Assembly: GCA_016839555.1 (NCBI GenBank)
Contig: JAEOUA010000007.1
Coordinates: forward strand, 124,001-188,000
Length of the DNA stretch: 64,000 bases
Source of the DNA: Promethearchaeota archaeon
GTDB taxonomy: Archaea; Asgardarchaeota; Lokiarchaeia; Sigyniarchaeales; SOKP01
Reading direction: 5' to 3'
Shown: piece after piece, positions 40,809 to 51,674 of the stretch
Layout: every line of letters begins with the position of its first letter
Numbering within the stretch: position 1 is the stretch's first letter
Made by a program: the position numbers and the translations under genes
Notes under the pieces: model-generated
What the model was told of the DNA's origin: nothing
Databases searched by the model: none
What the model saw: only the letters and a program-made list of their open reading frames with translations

Positions 40809-41585
40809 CTAATAGAACTTGGATTGATCTGAATCGAATAAACGTTGCAAGTAGCCAAAAACTAAGTCGAGCGATTTTTCCTCTAATGTAGAACAAGGAA
40901 TCAATTCTGCAGTGGAACCCATTTGCAAAAAAACATCAGAAATAAGCATCGATAATTCTCTTATTAATCCTTGTTCTCTCTCATTGGTAGAATCTTCTAA
41001 TGCCATAAAATCTTGGCTCCAATTAACAATCATTTCAATTTGATTTTCATCTAAAAGATCTGCTTTTGATAAGATGTTTATCTGTGAAATATTTTTGAAT
41101 CTGAATTGAACTGACGCAGCTAATAATAGAGTTGATATAAAACCGTTCGGACGAAGTACAAAATTAGCATCAAATAAAAATGAGACCGCTTTCTGGATGG
41201 GTTGAATTCCTAATGAATTTGCGATTAAAGGACCCGTTTCTCGAAAAGAGAAAAGTTCTAACTGACCTGTGGTGTCAACTAATACCCAATCAGGATTATA
41301 TTGGTCAATTTCATATTTTAAATCATCTATATATTGAATCATCAAATCTGAAGCCAATATGGTGGCTCCGTTAGGTCCAAGACCATACTTTTCCATAACA
41401 TCATCTAATACAATATAATCTCTTATATCTATATCGGGTATATAAGGCATATCTTTAACTCCAGGGTCCAGATTAATAATAATTGCCGAAGCTTCGGGAT
41501 TTCTATTTAAAATATACTCTTTTAAAGCCCCTGTCAGAGTTGTTTTACCTGAGCCAGCTGTGCCTATAATATAATTAAGTAAAAT
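40809..41585 (-). CDS. GPN-loop GTPase (GPN/XAB1 family); true N-terminus upstream of called ATG 41450
   Basis: Upstream in-frame sequence supplies Walker A: (ATT)LLNYIIGTAGSGKTTLTGALKEYILNRNPEASAIIINLDPGVKDMPYIPDIDIRDYI. 'GPNG' motif in 'KYGLGPNGATILASDL'. Confidence 0.82.
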   Translation of the reverse strand: MLLNYIIGTAGSGKTTLTGALKEYILNRNPEASAIIINLDPGVKDMPYIPDIDIRDYIVLDDVMEKYGLGPNGATILASDLMIQYIDDLKYEIDQYNPDWVLVDTTGQLELFSFRETGPLIANSLGIQPIQKAVSFLFDANFVLRPNGFISTLLLAASVQFRFKNISQINILSKADLLDENQIEMIVNWSQDFMALEDSTNEREQGLIRELSMLISDVFLQMGSTAELIPCSTLEEKSLDLVFGYLQRLFDSDQSKFY

Positions 41586-41679
41586 TTCTATAACCTCTTT
41601 ATATTCTCATTTTAATTTAAATCTTGAATAAATAACTTAATAAATTAAAGAAATCCTTCAAACATAATATTTGTTTTAT

Positions 41680-42069
41680 TTAAGTAAATCTTTTTAATTT
41701 TGATAAATAATACACTGGTTTATTAAATTTCTTTTGAAAATATTCGATTTCTTCTTTAGATTGCTCTCCTATATAATTACCTTTATCCAGCACTAAAACC
41801 GCATCTTGAGAATGTAATTTTTTCATAGCAATTTTTTGAAGCTTATTCCATTCATTTTGAGAAAACTGCTTTTTATGTAAAAGACCATCTACAGAACAAA
41901 TTGATACTATTTTATTATAACTAATTTGGAGAATAGTTTCTATTTCATAAAAATATTCTTTCGCATTTGTAATTGATCCTACAAGAAAAATTCTCTCTTC
42001 TTTTATTTTAGAAAAATCATATCTCTCAAATTTCTTCAGAAAATTCTCATTTAGTCTTAATCTACTCAT
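41680..42069 (-). CDS. Hypothetical protein (nucleoside-deoxyribosyltransferase-like features weak)
   Basis: 129-aa ORF; 'RIFLVGSITNAKEYF' and 'AVLVLDKGNYIGEQSKEEIEYF' are only vaguely reminiscent of that family. Confidence 0.55.
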   Translation of the reverse strand: MSRLRLNENFLKKFERYDFSKIKEERIFLVGSITNAKEYFYEIETILQISYNKIVSICSVDGLLHKKQFSQNEWNKLQKIAMKKLHSQDAVLVLDKGNYIGEQSKEEIEYFQKKFNKPVYYLSKLKRFT

Positions 42070-42235
42070 AATTTCTTATAATACCATACTCTTTTAAATA
42101 TTTCATGAATTTTATTAAAGAAGGTGAGAAAAATTTCTTATTCACCTAATAAATTATAATAGATTAAAATTAATATAAGTGAAAAATAGATGATTAAAAA
42201 AAAAAACTAATAATATAATAAGAGAAAAAAAAATT

Positions 42236-45200
42236 TTAATTAAAAAATTCAGAAATATTTTCTCCGCATTTAGGACAATATTTTTTTGGTGATTCTAAAG
42301 CCTTACCACAGAAAGGACAATGAAATATAATTTTTTCTTCCTTCAATCCGCCTCTATCAATATATTTTTCAGAGTCTTCTGGATATCTACTCGCGAAATC
42401 TTCATCTACATATTCGGGTATAATTCTCTTCCTTCTAATAGCATAAATCACTACTAATATCCCAAAAATACCAGCAATTATTAGCAAGGCTACGATAATT
42501 GGTACCCAATTTGATTGTTCCTCACTTGGAATAAGTTGATTAAATAAATCATAGTTAAACGTAATTGTTGTTGCTATAATAAAGGGAGTCGTCATAGAGG
42601 TTCCCTCTTCATCTAATACATCAATATAGAGTATTCCTATATAATTATCAGGGAAGTAACCGGTAGATGTAGAAATTCTTTTAACTCCTTGTATTGATTC
42701 AAATAACATCGAATATGGAATACTAAAAGAGCCAGTATATTTTCCTAACTTAGAATTATATGAAAGACTATGCTCTTCAAATGAGGCAGGAGGAATTAAA
42801 ATTATTGTGCTATACCCCCCTTCTGGTTCTGAGATTGCTGCTATGAAAAGATTCACTGAAACCTCTACATTTGAATTATTATCATCATCTATAGTTTGAA
42901 TTTGAAAATTAATAATGTCTCCTTGATAGGCTTGTTGAACATAAATATAACCACCTGATGATGTATCGGAGAATTTTGTATATCCAGAAAAACCTATTCG
43001 AAAAAGTGAATTATCTAAATCAATATCTGGGGGTTCATTATTGATTTCAAAAGTTGCTCGTGGAGAATTTGGATTAGAATAATTATCATTAAAGGGGATT
43101 ACATAAAAAATTCCATAACCAGATGGCTCATTAGGTAAATTTATAGCTTTATTATAAATATTAATTAACGGTAAATTAGATAATAAATGAGTTTGATTAA
43201 TTGTTTTTTCAGAATTATGGAAACGATGTGAGTATAAAGAGAGATAAGCATTAAAATCTAAATATCCCGAGCTATTCATTTGAGCCTCTATAATAATGCT
43301 ATTTCCTTTATTAACACTTTCTTTACTAGTTTTAAGATTTAATATATTTGGAATAGCACTAGATTCATAATATAGAATTTTAGTGTTCTTAGTATATGTT
43401 TTGGAACCAAGTGTTAAATTAACTGAAATTTCATAGGGTTTAGTGGAAGGTGAGGGAATTATATAAGAATAATTGAATGCTATTCCGTCAATCGAAGAAG
43501 AAAGATTGATTGATTTATTGAATGAACTATTACTTATTCTTGCAGTTAAATTATTACTATCCAGAATAGAATTACTAATAAATGAATTAGATGTGGTGTT
43601 TTTTACATAGACAGAAATATTTAAACTCCCATTATTAACTCTCTCACCATTCAACTTGATATTTATTGAAATCTCATCTTTCCCAAAGAAGTAATCCATC
43701 AAATTGTTTAATAATAGCTCATGATTTTGTTTATAATCATTTTCCTCACTTGTATAATCATAATATAACCAGTTTAAATCTCCAAAGGCAACAAATTTAC
43801 CTTTATTGGAAGAAGTACCATTATATGCCACAGCTACGGATTTATTTTCCACTTCCGCGATACTTTCAGCAGCACCAGATACATTGAAAGTATTTCCATA
43901 TAACCATAAGGAGTGATTAACATCTTTAAATATAGAATGATTTTTCGGAATAGTATTTAATGCATATAATATTGTTCCAATCCCGATCCATTCTTCTGAG
44001 ATAATATTTTCTTCATTAATCATAGTATTTATTCCAAGTTCTGAAAAAAGAGTGTTTATATTATCCGAACATACATGTTGATATTGAGTACCCAAATAAA
44101 GAATGTCTCCACTATTATTGTAATATTCTACAAGATTTTCGATTTCCATCGGGCTATATGGTAGGATTGGGTTTTGTAAGACAATCAGGTCATACTGAGA
44201 TAACAATTCCTCAGTCAAAATATAGTTATCTGAGCTCTTATTATATCCAATTTGCCAATATTCCATTGAATAATCCATTGATATATTCAAATCTGCTAAA
44301 TCTGACATTGCCTCGTAAAATCCAATCTGAGGGAAGGATAATTCCGGGTTTAACCAGTCGTTAAGACCGTGATACGAATCAAATAAGATTTTTTGTTCCG
44401 GTAATCGAATATCTAAAGAAATATTAATATAATTAGCTATTACCCCATCTATTGTTATGCCAATAGAAAAATTCTGCACCCCTACGGTCGCATTATCTTT
44501 TATTTTAATAGCTAGTGTAGTAAAATTTATTCCTGCTCTTTGAAAAATAAAATAGTCATTTTCTAAATTAATCTCAATTCCAGAAAGATCAGTTGGTACC
44601 TCTATCCTTATGGTATTGTTCTTTCCAGAAATCACCGATAGGTTATATGTTTGAGAATCTCCTGGGAAATTAAGTAGATCGTAAGGTTTAAACGGCAAAA
44701 TATCAGGAAAAATCTTCGTAATATTGTTAATATCAGAGTGGGTTGAATTAATAATGTTTAAATATTCTAAGGATGCGGATACATTTATAAGCCCCGCGCC
44801 TGATTTAGGTAAATATGTTTCCTCAGATTTCGGAAGATGATATGCTCCTTCATAAAGCGCTATTCTCGCAGTTTCTGCGCTAATATTTGGATACGCATCT
44901 TTCAATATAGCAATTGCACCAGATACCATCGGACACGACATACTTGTTCCACTTAAGGGAATATAATTAGCAGAACCTTTGAAATCAAAAAAATCTCCAA
45001 GAAATTTCACTTCTTTTTCAAGCACAGAATTTGGAGCAGATGTGGAAATAATATTAAATCCAGGAGCAACTACATCGGGGTATCCAATGTAAGTTAAGGA
45101 TGGCCCCCAACTACTAAAATATGCAAGGCTATTATTAATATCTGTCGCACCAACACTAATAACATCAGGATGAGAGGCTGGCGTAGAACCAGTAAAATAT

Positions 45201-46231
45201 GTTGGTCCCGAATTACCCGCTGAGGCTACAAAAATAGTTCCATAGTTATCACTTGCATTGGAAATAGCATCCCATATTTCTTGATTAGTATCAAATTGAT
45301 CTCCTCCAAAGCTCATGGAAATTATATCAGCTCCAGCACCACCATCATTTATAGGTTTGGATACCCATTCTATTGCAGCTATTATATCTCCATCTAAAAT
45401 GCCTCCTGATGAATTCGAGATTTGAGCGTCAATTAATGAAACGCCAGGAGCAACACCGCAATACGTTCCTCCAGAAGATAGTCCACTACTACCAATTATT
45501 CCCGCAACATGGGTGCCATGTCCAAATAAATCTCCACTGCCTCCACCATAGGTTGCCAAATCACTTCTATTAATAATATTTAAATCAGGATGAGAATATA
45601 TTCCAGTATCAAGTACAGCAACCGATACTCCTGTACCATTATATGTAAGATTATCGGCACCAATAGCTTTAATCCACCAATTGGGATATGAATCAACATT
45701 AAGATTACTAACTCCAAGTTCCTGATCTCTAATAACTGGTGTATCATATTCCATCGATTTATATATACTTATGATGCTTGGTTCTTGTGAAATTAATGCT
45801 TCTTTCTCAATCAATTCTAAAGGATCGACCTTTAAAAAAGTCCCGGAAATAATATCATAATTATAAATTATTTCATAATCATTAAGTAAGGAATCAATTA
45901 TAGTAAGTCTCTCCTTTTTAGCGAGAGTCTCAATAAAATTTATAATTATAGTAATTTTCTCTCTTTTATTAGCACTCTGAGGTTTTAATTCATTTAAATA
46001 ATTTTCAAGATCGGAATTATATATGGGAGGATTAGAACTAATTGGACTATCGAGAGTAGGCTGTTCTTTAGTAACTAGACTATTGCTAATTAATTTAGAA
46101 TCTGAATCATTTAAATCGTTAATATTTTTATTATTTGAATTTTTTAAATTGATTAAAACTACAGGCAGAAAGATCTGGCTTACCAAGAGCAATAAAAATA
46201 TTATTGATGCTCGCTTTTTAAAATGTTTCAT
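42236..46231 (-). CDS. Secreted/membrane-anchored subtilisin-like serine protease (S8) with C-terminal TM and zinc ribbon
   Basis: Signal-like N-terminus; catalytic 'VAVLDTGIYSHP', 'GHGTHVAGIIG', 'LSGTSMSCPMVSGA'; C-terminal TM 'WVPIIVALLIIAGIFGILVVIYAI' and 'CPFCGKALESPKKYCPKCGENI'. Confidence 0.93.
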   Translation of the reverse strand: MKHFKKRASIIFLLLLVSQIFLPVVLINLKNSNNKNINDLNDSDSKLISNSLVTKEQPTLDSPISSNPPIYNSDLENYLNELKPQSANKREKITIIINFIETLAKKERLTIIDSLLNDYEIIYNYDIISGTFLKVDPLELIEKEALISQEPSIISIYKSMEYDTPVIRDQELGVSNLNVDSYPNWWIKAIGADNLTYNGTGVSVAVLDTGIYSHPDLNIINRSDLATYGGGSGDLFGHGTHVAGIIGSSGLSSGGTYCGVAPGVSLIDAQISNSSGGILDGDIIAAIEWVSKPINDGGAGADIISMSFGGDQFDTNQEIWDAISNASDNYGTIFVASAGNSGPTYFTGSTPASHPDVISVGATDINNSLAYFSSWGPSLTYIGYPDVVAPGFNIISTSAPNSVLEKEVKFLGDFFDFKGSANYIPLSGTSMSCPMVSGAIAILKDAYPNISAETARIALYEGAYHLPKSEETYLPKSGAGLINVSASLEYLNIINSTHSDINNITKIFPDILPFKPYDLLNFPGDSQTYNLSVISGKNNTIRIEVPTDLSGIEINLENDYFIFQRAGINFTTLAIKIKDNATVGVQNFSIGITIDGVIANYINISLDIRLPEQKILFDSYHGLNDWLNPELSFPQIGFYEAMSDLADLNISMDYSMEYWQIGYNKSSDNYILTEELLSQYDLIVLQNPILPYSPMEIENLVEYYNNSGDILYLGTQYQHVCSDNINTLFSELGINTMINEENIISEEWIGIGTILYALNTIPKNHSIFKDVNHSLWLYGNTFNVSGAAESIAEVENKSVAVAYNGTSSNKGKFVAFGDLNWLYYDYTSEENDYKQNHELLLNNLMDYFFGKDEISINIKLNGERVNNGSLNISVYVKNTTSNSFISNSILDSNNLTARISNSSFNKSINLSSSIDGIAFNYSYIIPSPSTKPYEISVNLTLGSKTYTKNTKILYYESSAIPNILNLKTSKESVNKGNSIIIEAQMNSSGYLDFNAYLSLYSHRFHNSEKTINQTHLLSNLPLINIYNKAINLPNEPSGYGIFYVIPFNDNYSNPNSPRATFEINNEPPDIDLDNSLFRIGFSGYTKFSDTSSGGYIYVQQAYQGDIINFQIQTIDDDNNSNVEVSVNLFIAAISEPEGGYSTIILIPPASFEEHSLSYNSKLGKYTGSFSIPYSMLFESIQGVKRISTSTGYFPDNYIGILYIDVLDEEGTSMTTPFIIATTITFNYDLFNQLIPSEEQSNWVPIIVALLIIAGIFGILVVIYAIRRKRIIPEYVDEDFASRYPEDSEKYIDRGGLKEEKIIFHCPFCGKALESPKKYCPKCGENISEFFN

Positions 46232-46425
46232 ATTCTTTTATAAAAGAAGATTAAAAATTTATTTATTTAGGTATTAAATTATAAGCAACAATTTAAAGTT
46301 ATTCTAGAAAGTCAATCCATACCCGCGTCTAATCCATAATTTTTTTAAAAATTATTTACTATCTGTCTTAGCAATAAACTGTTTTTAATAAGTTCTTATC
46401 ACTTCAATCAATTTTGTTCCTTTAA

Positions 46426-46540
46426 GGGGTCGTGGATTAGCTCGGAAGATCACTCGCTTGGCATATGAGTAGCTGGGCAGGATAATGTCTTAGCTCTCAG
46501 CCAAGGCGAGAGGCCGGGGGTTCGAATCCCCCCGACTCCA
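46426..46540 (+). tRNA. tRNA-Ala(GGC) with ~41-nt intron in the anticodon loop
   Basis: Acceptor GGGGTCG/CGACTCC with G3:U70, D-stem GATT/GATC, anticodon stem CTCGC/GCGAG, T-arm GGGGG-TTCGAAT-CCCCC, discriminator A; intron ~46464-46504. Confidence 0.88.
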
Positions 46541-46645
46541 TAATTTTTAGTTCTCATCCAACGTACAGATTAGTAAACAATTATTCTCCAAAAATAGAAA
46601 ATAATAATCTAATTTACTTTAAGCACATTTATACTTAAGATTTTA

Positions 46646-48766
46646 TTATGAAATTTCTATCTTGTCTGTGAGAATATTTTCAGCGCCTGCTATAGGTTGT
46701 CCTCCTCCAATTGAAATTTCGACTATACCTGGTTCAAGAAGTAAATCACCTTGCTCATTTACATTTTTAAATTGTGAAGAATCTAAGATAAATGAGACTT
46801 GTTTTTTATGATCTTTTTCAATATGAATGCGTTTAAATGCTTTTAATTCATGAATTGGAACTCTGTAAGGTAAATCTTTTCTACCTAAATAGACTTGAAC
46901 GACTTCATCTCCTGAATAAGGCCCTTTATTTAAAACATCCATTTTTATTTCTATATTTTTATTTTCTTCAATTCTATTAGGTTTTATTTTTAGATTTTTA
47001 TAGTGAAATTTAGAATAACTTAGTCCATATCCGAAGGGAAAAAGAACATCACCTTTAAAATAACGATATGTTCTATTTTCCATTGAATAATCTCTATAAT
47101 CAGGAAGTTGGTCAATTGATTTATAAAATGTTAGCGGCAATCTTCCTGCTGGATTATAATCTCCAAATAATACATCTGCTATCGCATTACCCCCCTCACA
47201 TCCAGAATACCATGCTTCAAGAATAGCTGAGGCATTTTGACTAGTTGCTACTGCGCTTCCGCTGGTGAGAATAAGTATTAGAGGTTTTTTAATTTGCTCT
47301 AGTTCTTTTAATAATTTCTCTTGCATTTTAGGAAGTCTTAAATGCGTTCTATCTCCAGTTGTTTCACCAATAACATGTCCTTCTTCTCCTTCCAAGTTTC
47401 CCGTTAGACCAAGAACTGCAATAATAACATCAGATGAGTGGGAAAATTGTATAGCGTGGTTCCAATCTTCTGCCGGTTCTATTAGTGCACAACCTTTAGC
47501 ATAATGAATTTTAAAAGAACCATTGTTTTTATTGTGCGATCCCTCTAAAATTGTTGTAATTTCTGGTGGATTAGTATAATAATGGGGATAATACATTGCT
47601 TCCGGGTTATTAGCATTTGGACCTATTAATGCAATGGAGTCAATTGTTTTTATATCAAGTGGTAATGTATTGTGTTCATTTTTTAATAAAACAATTGTTT
47701 CTTGAGCGCATTGGCGAGCAAGTTCCCGATGCTTTTTAGAATTTATTATATCATACGGGATTTTAGTATAAGGAACTAGTTCGGGAGGATCAAACATACC
47801 TAATTTAATCCGTGCTCTCAGAGCTCGCTTTAATGCTATGTTTATAACTTTTTCAGTTAATTTTCCATCTTTAATGGCTTTTAATACTGATTTTTTTAAT
47901 CGATTCAATTTTGCAGTAGTCATTATATCCATAGGATTAAGTATGTCGCAGCCTGCTTTTAATGCCATAGCAGAAGCTTCTGAATAGTCTTCAGCTACTT
48001 TATGATATTTATGAATATCCCGAATTGCTCCTCCATCGGAAATTACATAACCTTTAAACCCAAATTTATCTCGTAAGATTTCTTGTAATAAATAATGACT
48101 TGCAGAACACGGAACTCCGTATAACCGATGATAAGCACTCATTATTCCTTTTGCATTCGCTTCTTGGATACATGCTTTAAATGCGGGTAAATAGGTTTCA
48201 TATAAATCTTTTTTACTTATATGGATATCCATTCTATGACGATCTTTTTCCGGACCACTATGCACCGCAAAATGTTTTGGCTCGGCCGATGTTTTTAAAT
48301 ATTTTGGGTGAGAACCCTGTAGTCCTTTACAAAATGCTACACCCATTCTAGAGGTTAAGTATGGATCTTCTCCAAAAGTTTCTTGGCAACGCCCCCATCT
48401 CGGGTCTCGAACGATATTAATATTAGGCGCTGAAAACGTAATACCCGTCCAGCGAATTCTCTCATTCCTTCTACAATATTCATGATGTCTGGCTCTTGCT
48501 TCATCTCCAATTACACTTGCGACAGATTCAATAAGTTTTTCATTAAAAGTTGCCGCCATCGCGATTGCTTGAGGGAAAATAGTGGAAATATCGACAAACG
48601 CTACCCCTTGAAGGGCTTCATTACGCCAATCGTATCGAGGAATATTAAGACTCTTTATTTCAGTCGATATATTGAAAATTTGACTAATTTTTTCCTCTAT
48701 AGTCATTCTAGAGATAAGATCCTCTACTCTTTCATCAATGGGAAGGAGATGATTCAAGTATTTCAT
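46646..48766 (-). CDS. Glycoside hydrolase family 3 (beta-glucosidase/xylosidase-like)
   Basis: 'FSAPNINIVRDPRWGRCQETFGEDPYLTSRMG', 'KGYVISDGGAIRDI', C-terminal fibronectin-III-like domain. Confidence 0.93.
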   Translation of the reverse strand: MKYLNHLLPIDERVEDLISRMTIEEKISQIFNISTEIKSLNIPRYDWRNEALQGVAFVDISTIFPQAIAMAATFNEKLIESVASVIGDEARARHHEYCRRNERIRWTGITFSAPNINIVRDPRWGRCQETFGEDPYLTSRMGVAFCKGLQGSHPKYLKTSAEPKHFAVHSGPEKDRHRMDIHISKKDLYETYLPAFKACIQEANAKGIMSAYHRLYGVPCSASHYLLQEILRDKFGFKGYVISDGGAIRDIHKYHKVAEDYSEASAMALKAGCDILNPMDIMTTAKLNRLKKSVLKAIKDGKLTEKVINIALKRALRARIKLGMFDPPELVPYTKIPYDIINSKKHRELARQCAQETIVLLKNEHNTLPLDIKTIDSIALIGPNANNPEAMYYPHYYTNPPEITTILEGSHNKNNGSFKIHYAKGCALIEPAEDWNHAIQFSHSSDVIIAVLGLTGNLEGEEGHVIGETTGDRTHLRLPKMQEKLLKELEQIKKPLILILTSGSAVATSQNASAILEAWYSGCEGGNAIADVLFGDYNPAGRLPLTFYKSIDQLPDYRDYSMENRTYRYFKGDVLFPFGYGLSYSKFHYKNLKIKPNRIEENKNIEIKMDVLNKGPYSGDEVVQVYLGRKDLPYRVPIHELKAFKRIHIEKDHKKQVSFILDSSQFKNVNEQGDLLLEPGIVEISIGGGQPIAGAENILTDKIEIS

Positions 48767-48908
48767 ATGGGCTTTATCCTTATTTTCTATATTGTATCAC
48801 CAATCTTAATCTTCTTGTATTTAACTAAATTAATAAAATAAAAATTATACTCTATAATAAGTTCTAGATAAAAATTTTATTATTTTCACAAAATAATTCA
48901 TAGATATA

Positions 48909-49835
48909 ATGGATGCAAATTATGTTTTTCTTCTTTCTTTAAGCATTATTATTATCGGATATATTGTTAAAAAGGTTGGAATCTTAAAGGAGGAGCATGG
49001 GAGAATAATTGCTAAGTTAATTTTAAATGTAACCCTTCCCGCTTTAATTTTGGAAGTATTTAGTAATATCGAAATCCAACCAACCTTGCTATTGCTGCCT
49101 CTGATTGCTTTAGGTCATAGTGCAATAGTCTTAGCATTTAGTTTCTTAATTTTTAAAAACGCTCCCTTGAAAAAAAAAGGGTTATTTTTAATGACTACTA
49201 TTGGTTTTAATATTGGGTTATTTGCGTATCCAATGATTCAAGCAATATGGGGAGCAAATGGAATGGAATACGTCATAATGTTTGATTTAGGAAATTCATT
49301 TGTTGTCTTTATTTTTGCCTATACTACCGGTTTTATTTATTCTCCTGACATTAAACCAGAAAAAGATAAATTAGAAATTAAAAATATCTTAAAAAGAATT
49401 ATCAAATCAGTCCCTCTCATTGTATTATTTATAGCCATTATAATTAATTTATTAGGAATTATTTTACCAGTGTTTATCACAGATTTATTAAATATTTTAT
49501 CGCGAGCCAATATGGCTCTCACCTTATTGATATTGGGAATATTTATAAATTTTAATTTCGAAAAGGAAAGCTGGAAAAATATTATAAAGGTTCTACTAAT
49601 AAGATATGGTTTTGGGTTTATTTCAGGAATTTTAATATGTTTCTTCTTACCTTTTGAAAATATTTATAATGCCGTAATTTTTGTTGCGCTAACATTACCT
49701 ATTGGAATGAGTGCAATACCTTTTTCCGTTGAATTCGGATATGATGAACGTATTGCTTCTACGCTAGTGAATCTAACAAATATTATTAGCTTTTTTCTTA
49801 TGTGGTTGGTTGTTTCTTTACTAGGAATCAGCTGA
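48909..49835 (+). CDS. AEC (auxin efflux carrier) family permease
   Basis: ~10 TM; 'LILNVTLPALILEVFS', 'TTIGFNIGLFAYPMIQAIWG'. Confidence 0.82.
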   Translation: MDANYVFLLSLSIIIIGYIVKKVGILKEEHGRIIAKLILNVTLPALILEVFSNIEIQPTLLLLPLIALGHSAIVLAFSFLIFKNAPLKKKGLFLMTTIGFNIGLFAYPMIQAIWGANGMEYVIMFDLGNSFVVFIFAYTTGFIYSPDIKPEKDKLEIKNILKRIIKSVPLIVLFIAIIINLLGIILPVFITDLLNILSRANMALTLLILGIFINFNFEKESWKNIIKVLLIRYGFGFISGILICFFLPFENIYNAVIFVALTLPIGMSAIPFSVEFGYDERIASTLVNLTNIISFFLMWLVVSLLGIS

Positions 49836-49921
49836 ATAAAAGAATTATAGTGAATCTAAAATTATATATAAGAAAGGTATGCGGTTAATCTTCTATGATA
49901 ATTAAGAAAAAAAGAATTCTA

Positions 49922-50389
49922 TTATTCAGTGAAAATATTATATGTATTAATTAGCTTTGTCTTAATTGATTTAGCCAATGGACATCTATTTTCTGTAATT
50001 TCTAAAATTCTCCTTGCCTTCTTTTCTCTCATAGAGGATGGTATCGTAAGCGTGATATCTTGCTCTATTTTTTCCATCATTTTTACTCCAGTACTGGTAC
50101 CTACATAACCCTTAGATTCTATTTCTAATTCTGTATAATTAAAATTGGAATTAGAACAAACGACTGTGAAAGTGGTAAAAAAGCATCCAGATATCGCAGC
50201 AAGAAAATAGTGTTCCGGAGTATATAGTTTTTCTCTATTTTGTCCTTCCGGCCCCTCATAGGCGACTGGGAGTTGAAAAGTTAATTCTGGTAAAGAAGAA
50301 TTTTTGGGATTATTAATTTTATGGATTCTTTTTCTTGGATTTTCAGTCAAAGGGCCACTTCTCAATAATAAGTTAAATTCATCAGCCAT
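49922..50389 (-). CDS. OsmC/Ohr-family protein
   Basis: 'TPEHYFLAAISGCFFTTF' and C-terminal 'ENRCPLAKSI'. Confidence 0.87.
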   Translation of the reverse strand: MADEFNLLLRSGPLTENPRKRIHKINNPKNSSLPELTFQLPVAYEGPEGQNREKLYTPEHYFLAAISGCFFTTFTVVCSNSNFNYTELEIESKGYVGTSTGVKMMEKIEQDITLTIPSSMREKKARRILEITENRCPLAKSIKTKLINTYNIFTE

Positions 50390-50524
50390 TTTAATACCTC
50401 TGGAATTGGATAAATTTTATTTATTTGTTTTTTTGATTTTCTTTAAATTTTATTTAATTTTAAGTAATTTTATCTTATATTTGTTTAAAATATTTTAGTA
50501 AATAGCAAAAAAGAGTCTAAAATA

Positions 50525-51232
50525 CTATAATTTTATCAAAACATTTCCATCCTCTTGTCCGATATACGCTTTTGTAGTCATCCCTAAGAATAATCCTGTG
50601 TCAACTATGCCTGGTATATTCAGCAATTTCTGATTAAGTTCTGATGGGTTTTTAATAATTCCAAAATCCACATCAATGATAAAATTGCCGTTATCCGTAA
50701 CAAGAGGGCCCGCTTTGGCTTTTGCCATCCTTAATAGTGGTTTTCCGTCCATTTTTTCTAATTTTTTCATAATAGGGACATAAGCTTTTGGAATGACTTC
50801 TATTGGAACCCCTTTCTTCCATTTTTCACCTAAGAAAGTCGAATCTTTTCTAAAATCAGCAATTATAATCAATTTTTTAGAATTATAGGCAATTATTTTC
50901 TCCTGGACTAAACACCCTCCGCCACCTTTAATAAGATTTAAGTTTTTATCAATTTCATCGGCACCATCAATATCTAAATCAATATTCGGATATTGATCTA
51001 AAGTTCCTAAAGTTAATCCATGATCGATAATTAGTTTATACGCTTGAAATGAGCTGGGTATACATATCAATCCTAAATCATTTTTTTTATTCATTTCTGC
51101 TACTTTCTCGATAGCATATACTATAGTGGACCCACTTCCCAATCCTAGTATCATGCCTTTTTTCACGTTCTCTTCTACAGCTTTTTCTGCAGCATTTTTC
51201 TTAGCATTTTCAATTCCTTTATTTTGAGACAT
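50525..51232 (-). CDS. rpiA: Ribose-5-phosphate isomerase A
   Basis: 'GMILGLGSGSTIVYAIEKV', 'DLDIDGADEIDKNLNLIKGGGGCLVQEKI'. Confidence 0.95.
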   Translation of the reverse strand: MSQNKGIENAKKNAAEKAVEENVKKGMILGLGSGSTIVYAIEKVAEMNKKNDLGLICIPSSFQAYKLIIDHGLTLGTLDQYPNIDLDIDGADEIDKNLNLIKGGGGCLVQEKIIAYNSKKLIIIADFRKDSTFLGEKWKKGVPIEVIPKAYVPIMKKLEKMDGKPLLRMAKAKAGPLVTDNGNFIIDVDFGIIKNPSELNQKLLNIPGIVDTGLFLGMTTKAYIGQEDGNVLIKL

Positions 51233-51254
51233 CTTAATTTCACTTTTAGACTTT

Positions 51255-51674
51255 TTAATCTAATAATTTTAATATTCTAATTGCTAAATAGGCAGCATTT
51301 TCACCTCTATCAATTCCCACCGTTGCAACCGGAACACCAGGCGGCATCTGAGCAGTCGATAGCAACGCATCAAGCCCTCCTAATTTTGCAGAAACGGGTA
51401 CACCAATAACGGGTTTATCTGTTTTAGAAGCAATCACACCTGGTAGTGCTGCTGAAAGTCCTGCGACAGCAATAAATATAAGTGCTTCACTTTCTTTTAT
51501 ATATTCATCAAGTTTTTCTGGATCTCTATGCACAGAGATTATTTGGAATTCATGGGGAATCTTATTTTCTTTTAATACATCTAGCGTCTTAGTATAAACA
51601 TGTTCATCAGATTTGCTCCCAGCAATAATTGCTACTCTAATTTTTTGACTAATTTTTTTACTATTCTTACTCAT
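51255..51674 (-). CDS. purE: 5-(carboxyamino)imidazole ribonucleotide mutase / AIR carboxylase
   Basis: '[13 protein letters not shown]', '[10 protein letters not shown]', '[27 protein letters not shown]'. Confidence 0.93.
   Translation of the reverse strand: MSKNSKKISQKIRVAIIAGSKSDEHVYTKTLDVLKENKIPHEFQIISVHRDPEKLDEYIKESEALIFIAVAGLSAALPGVIASKTDKPVIGVPVSAKLGGLDALLSTAQMPPGVPVATVGIDRGENAAYLAIRILKLLD

Noticed and set aside
48482-48841. 119-aa forward ORF
   Set aside because: Mostly antisense to the GH3 gene N-terminus; no recognisable domain.
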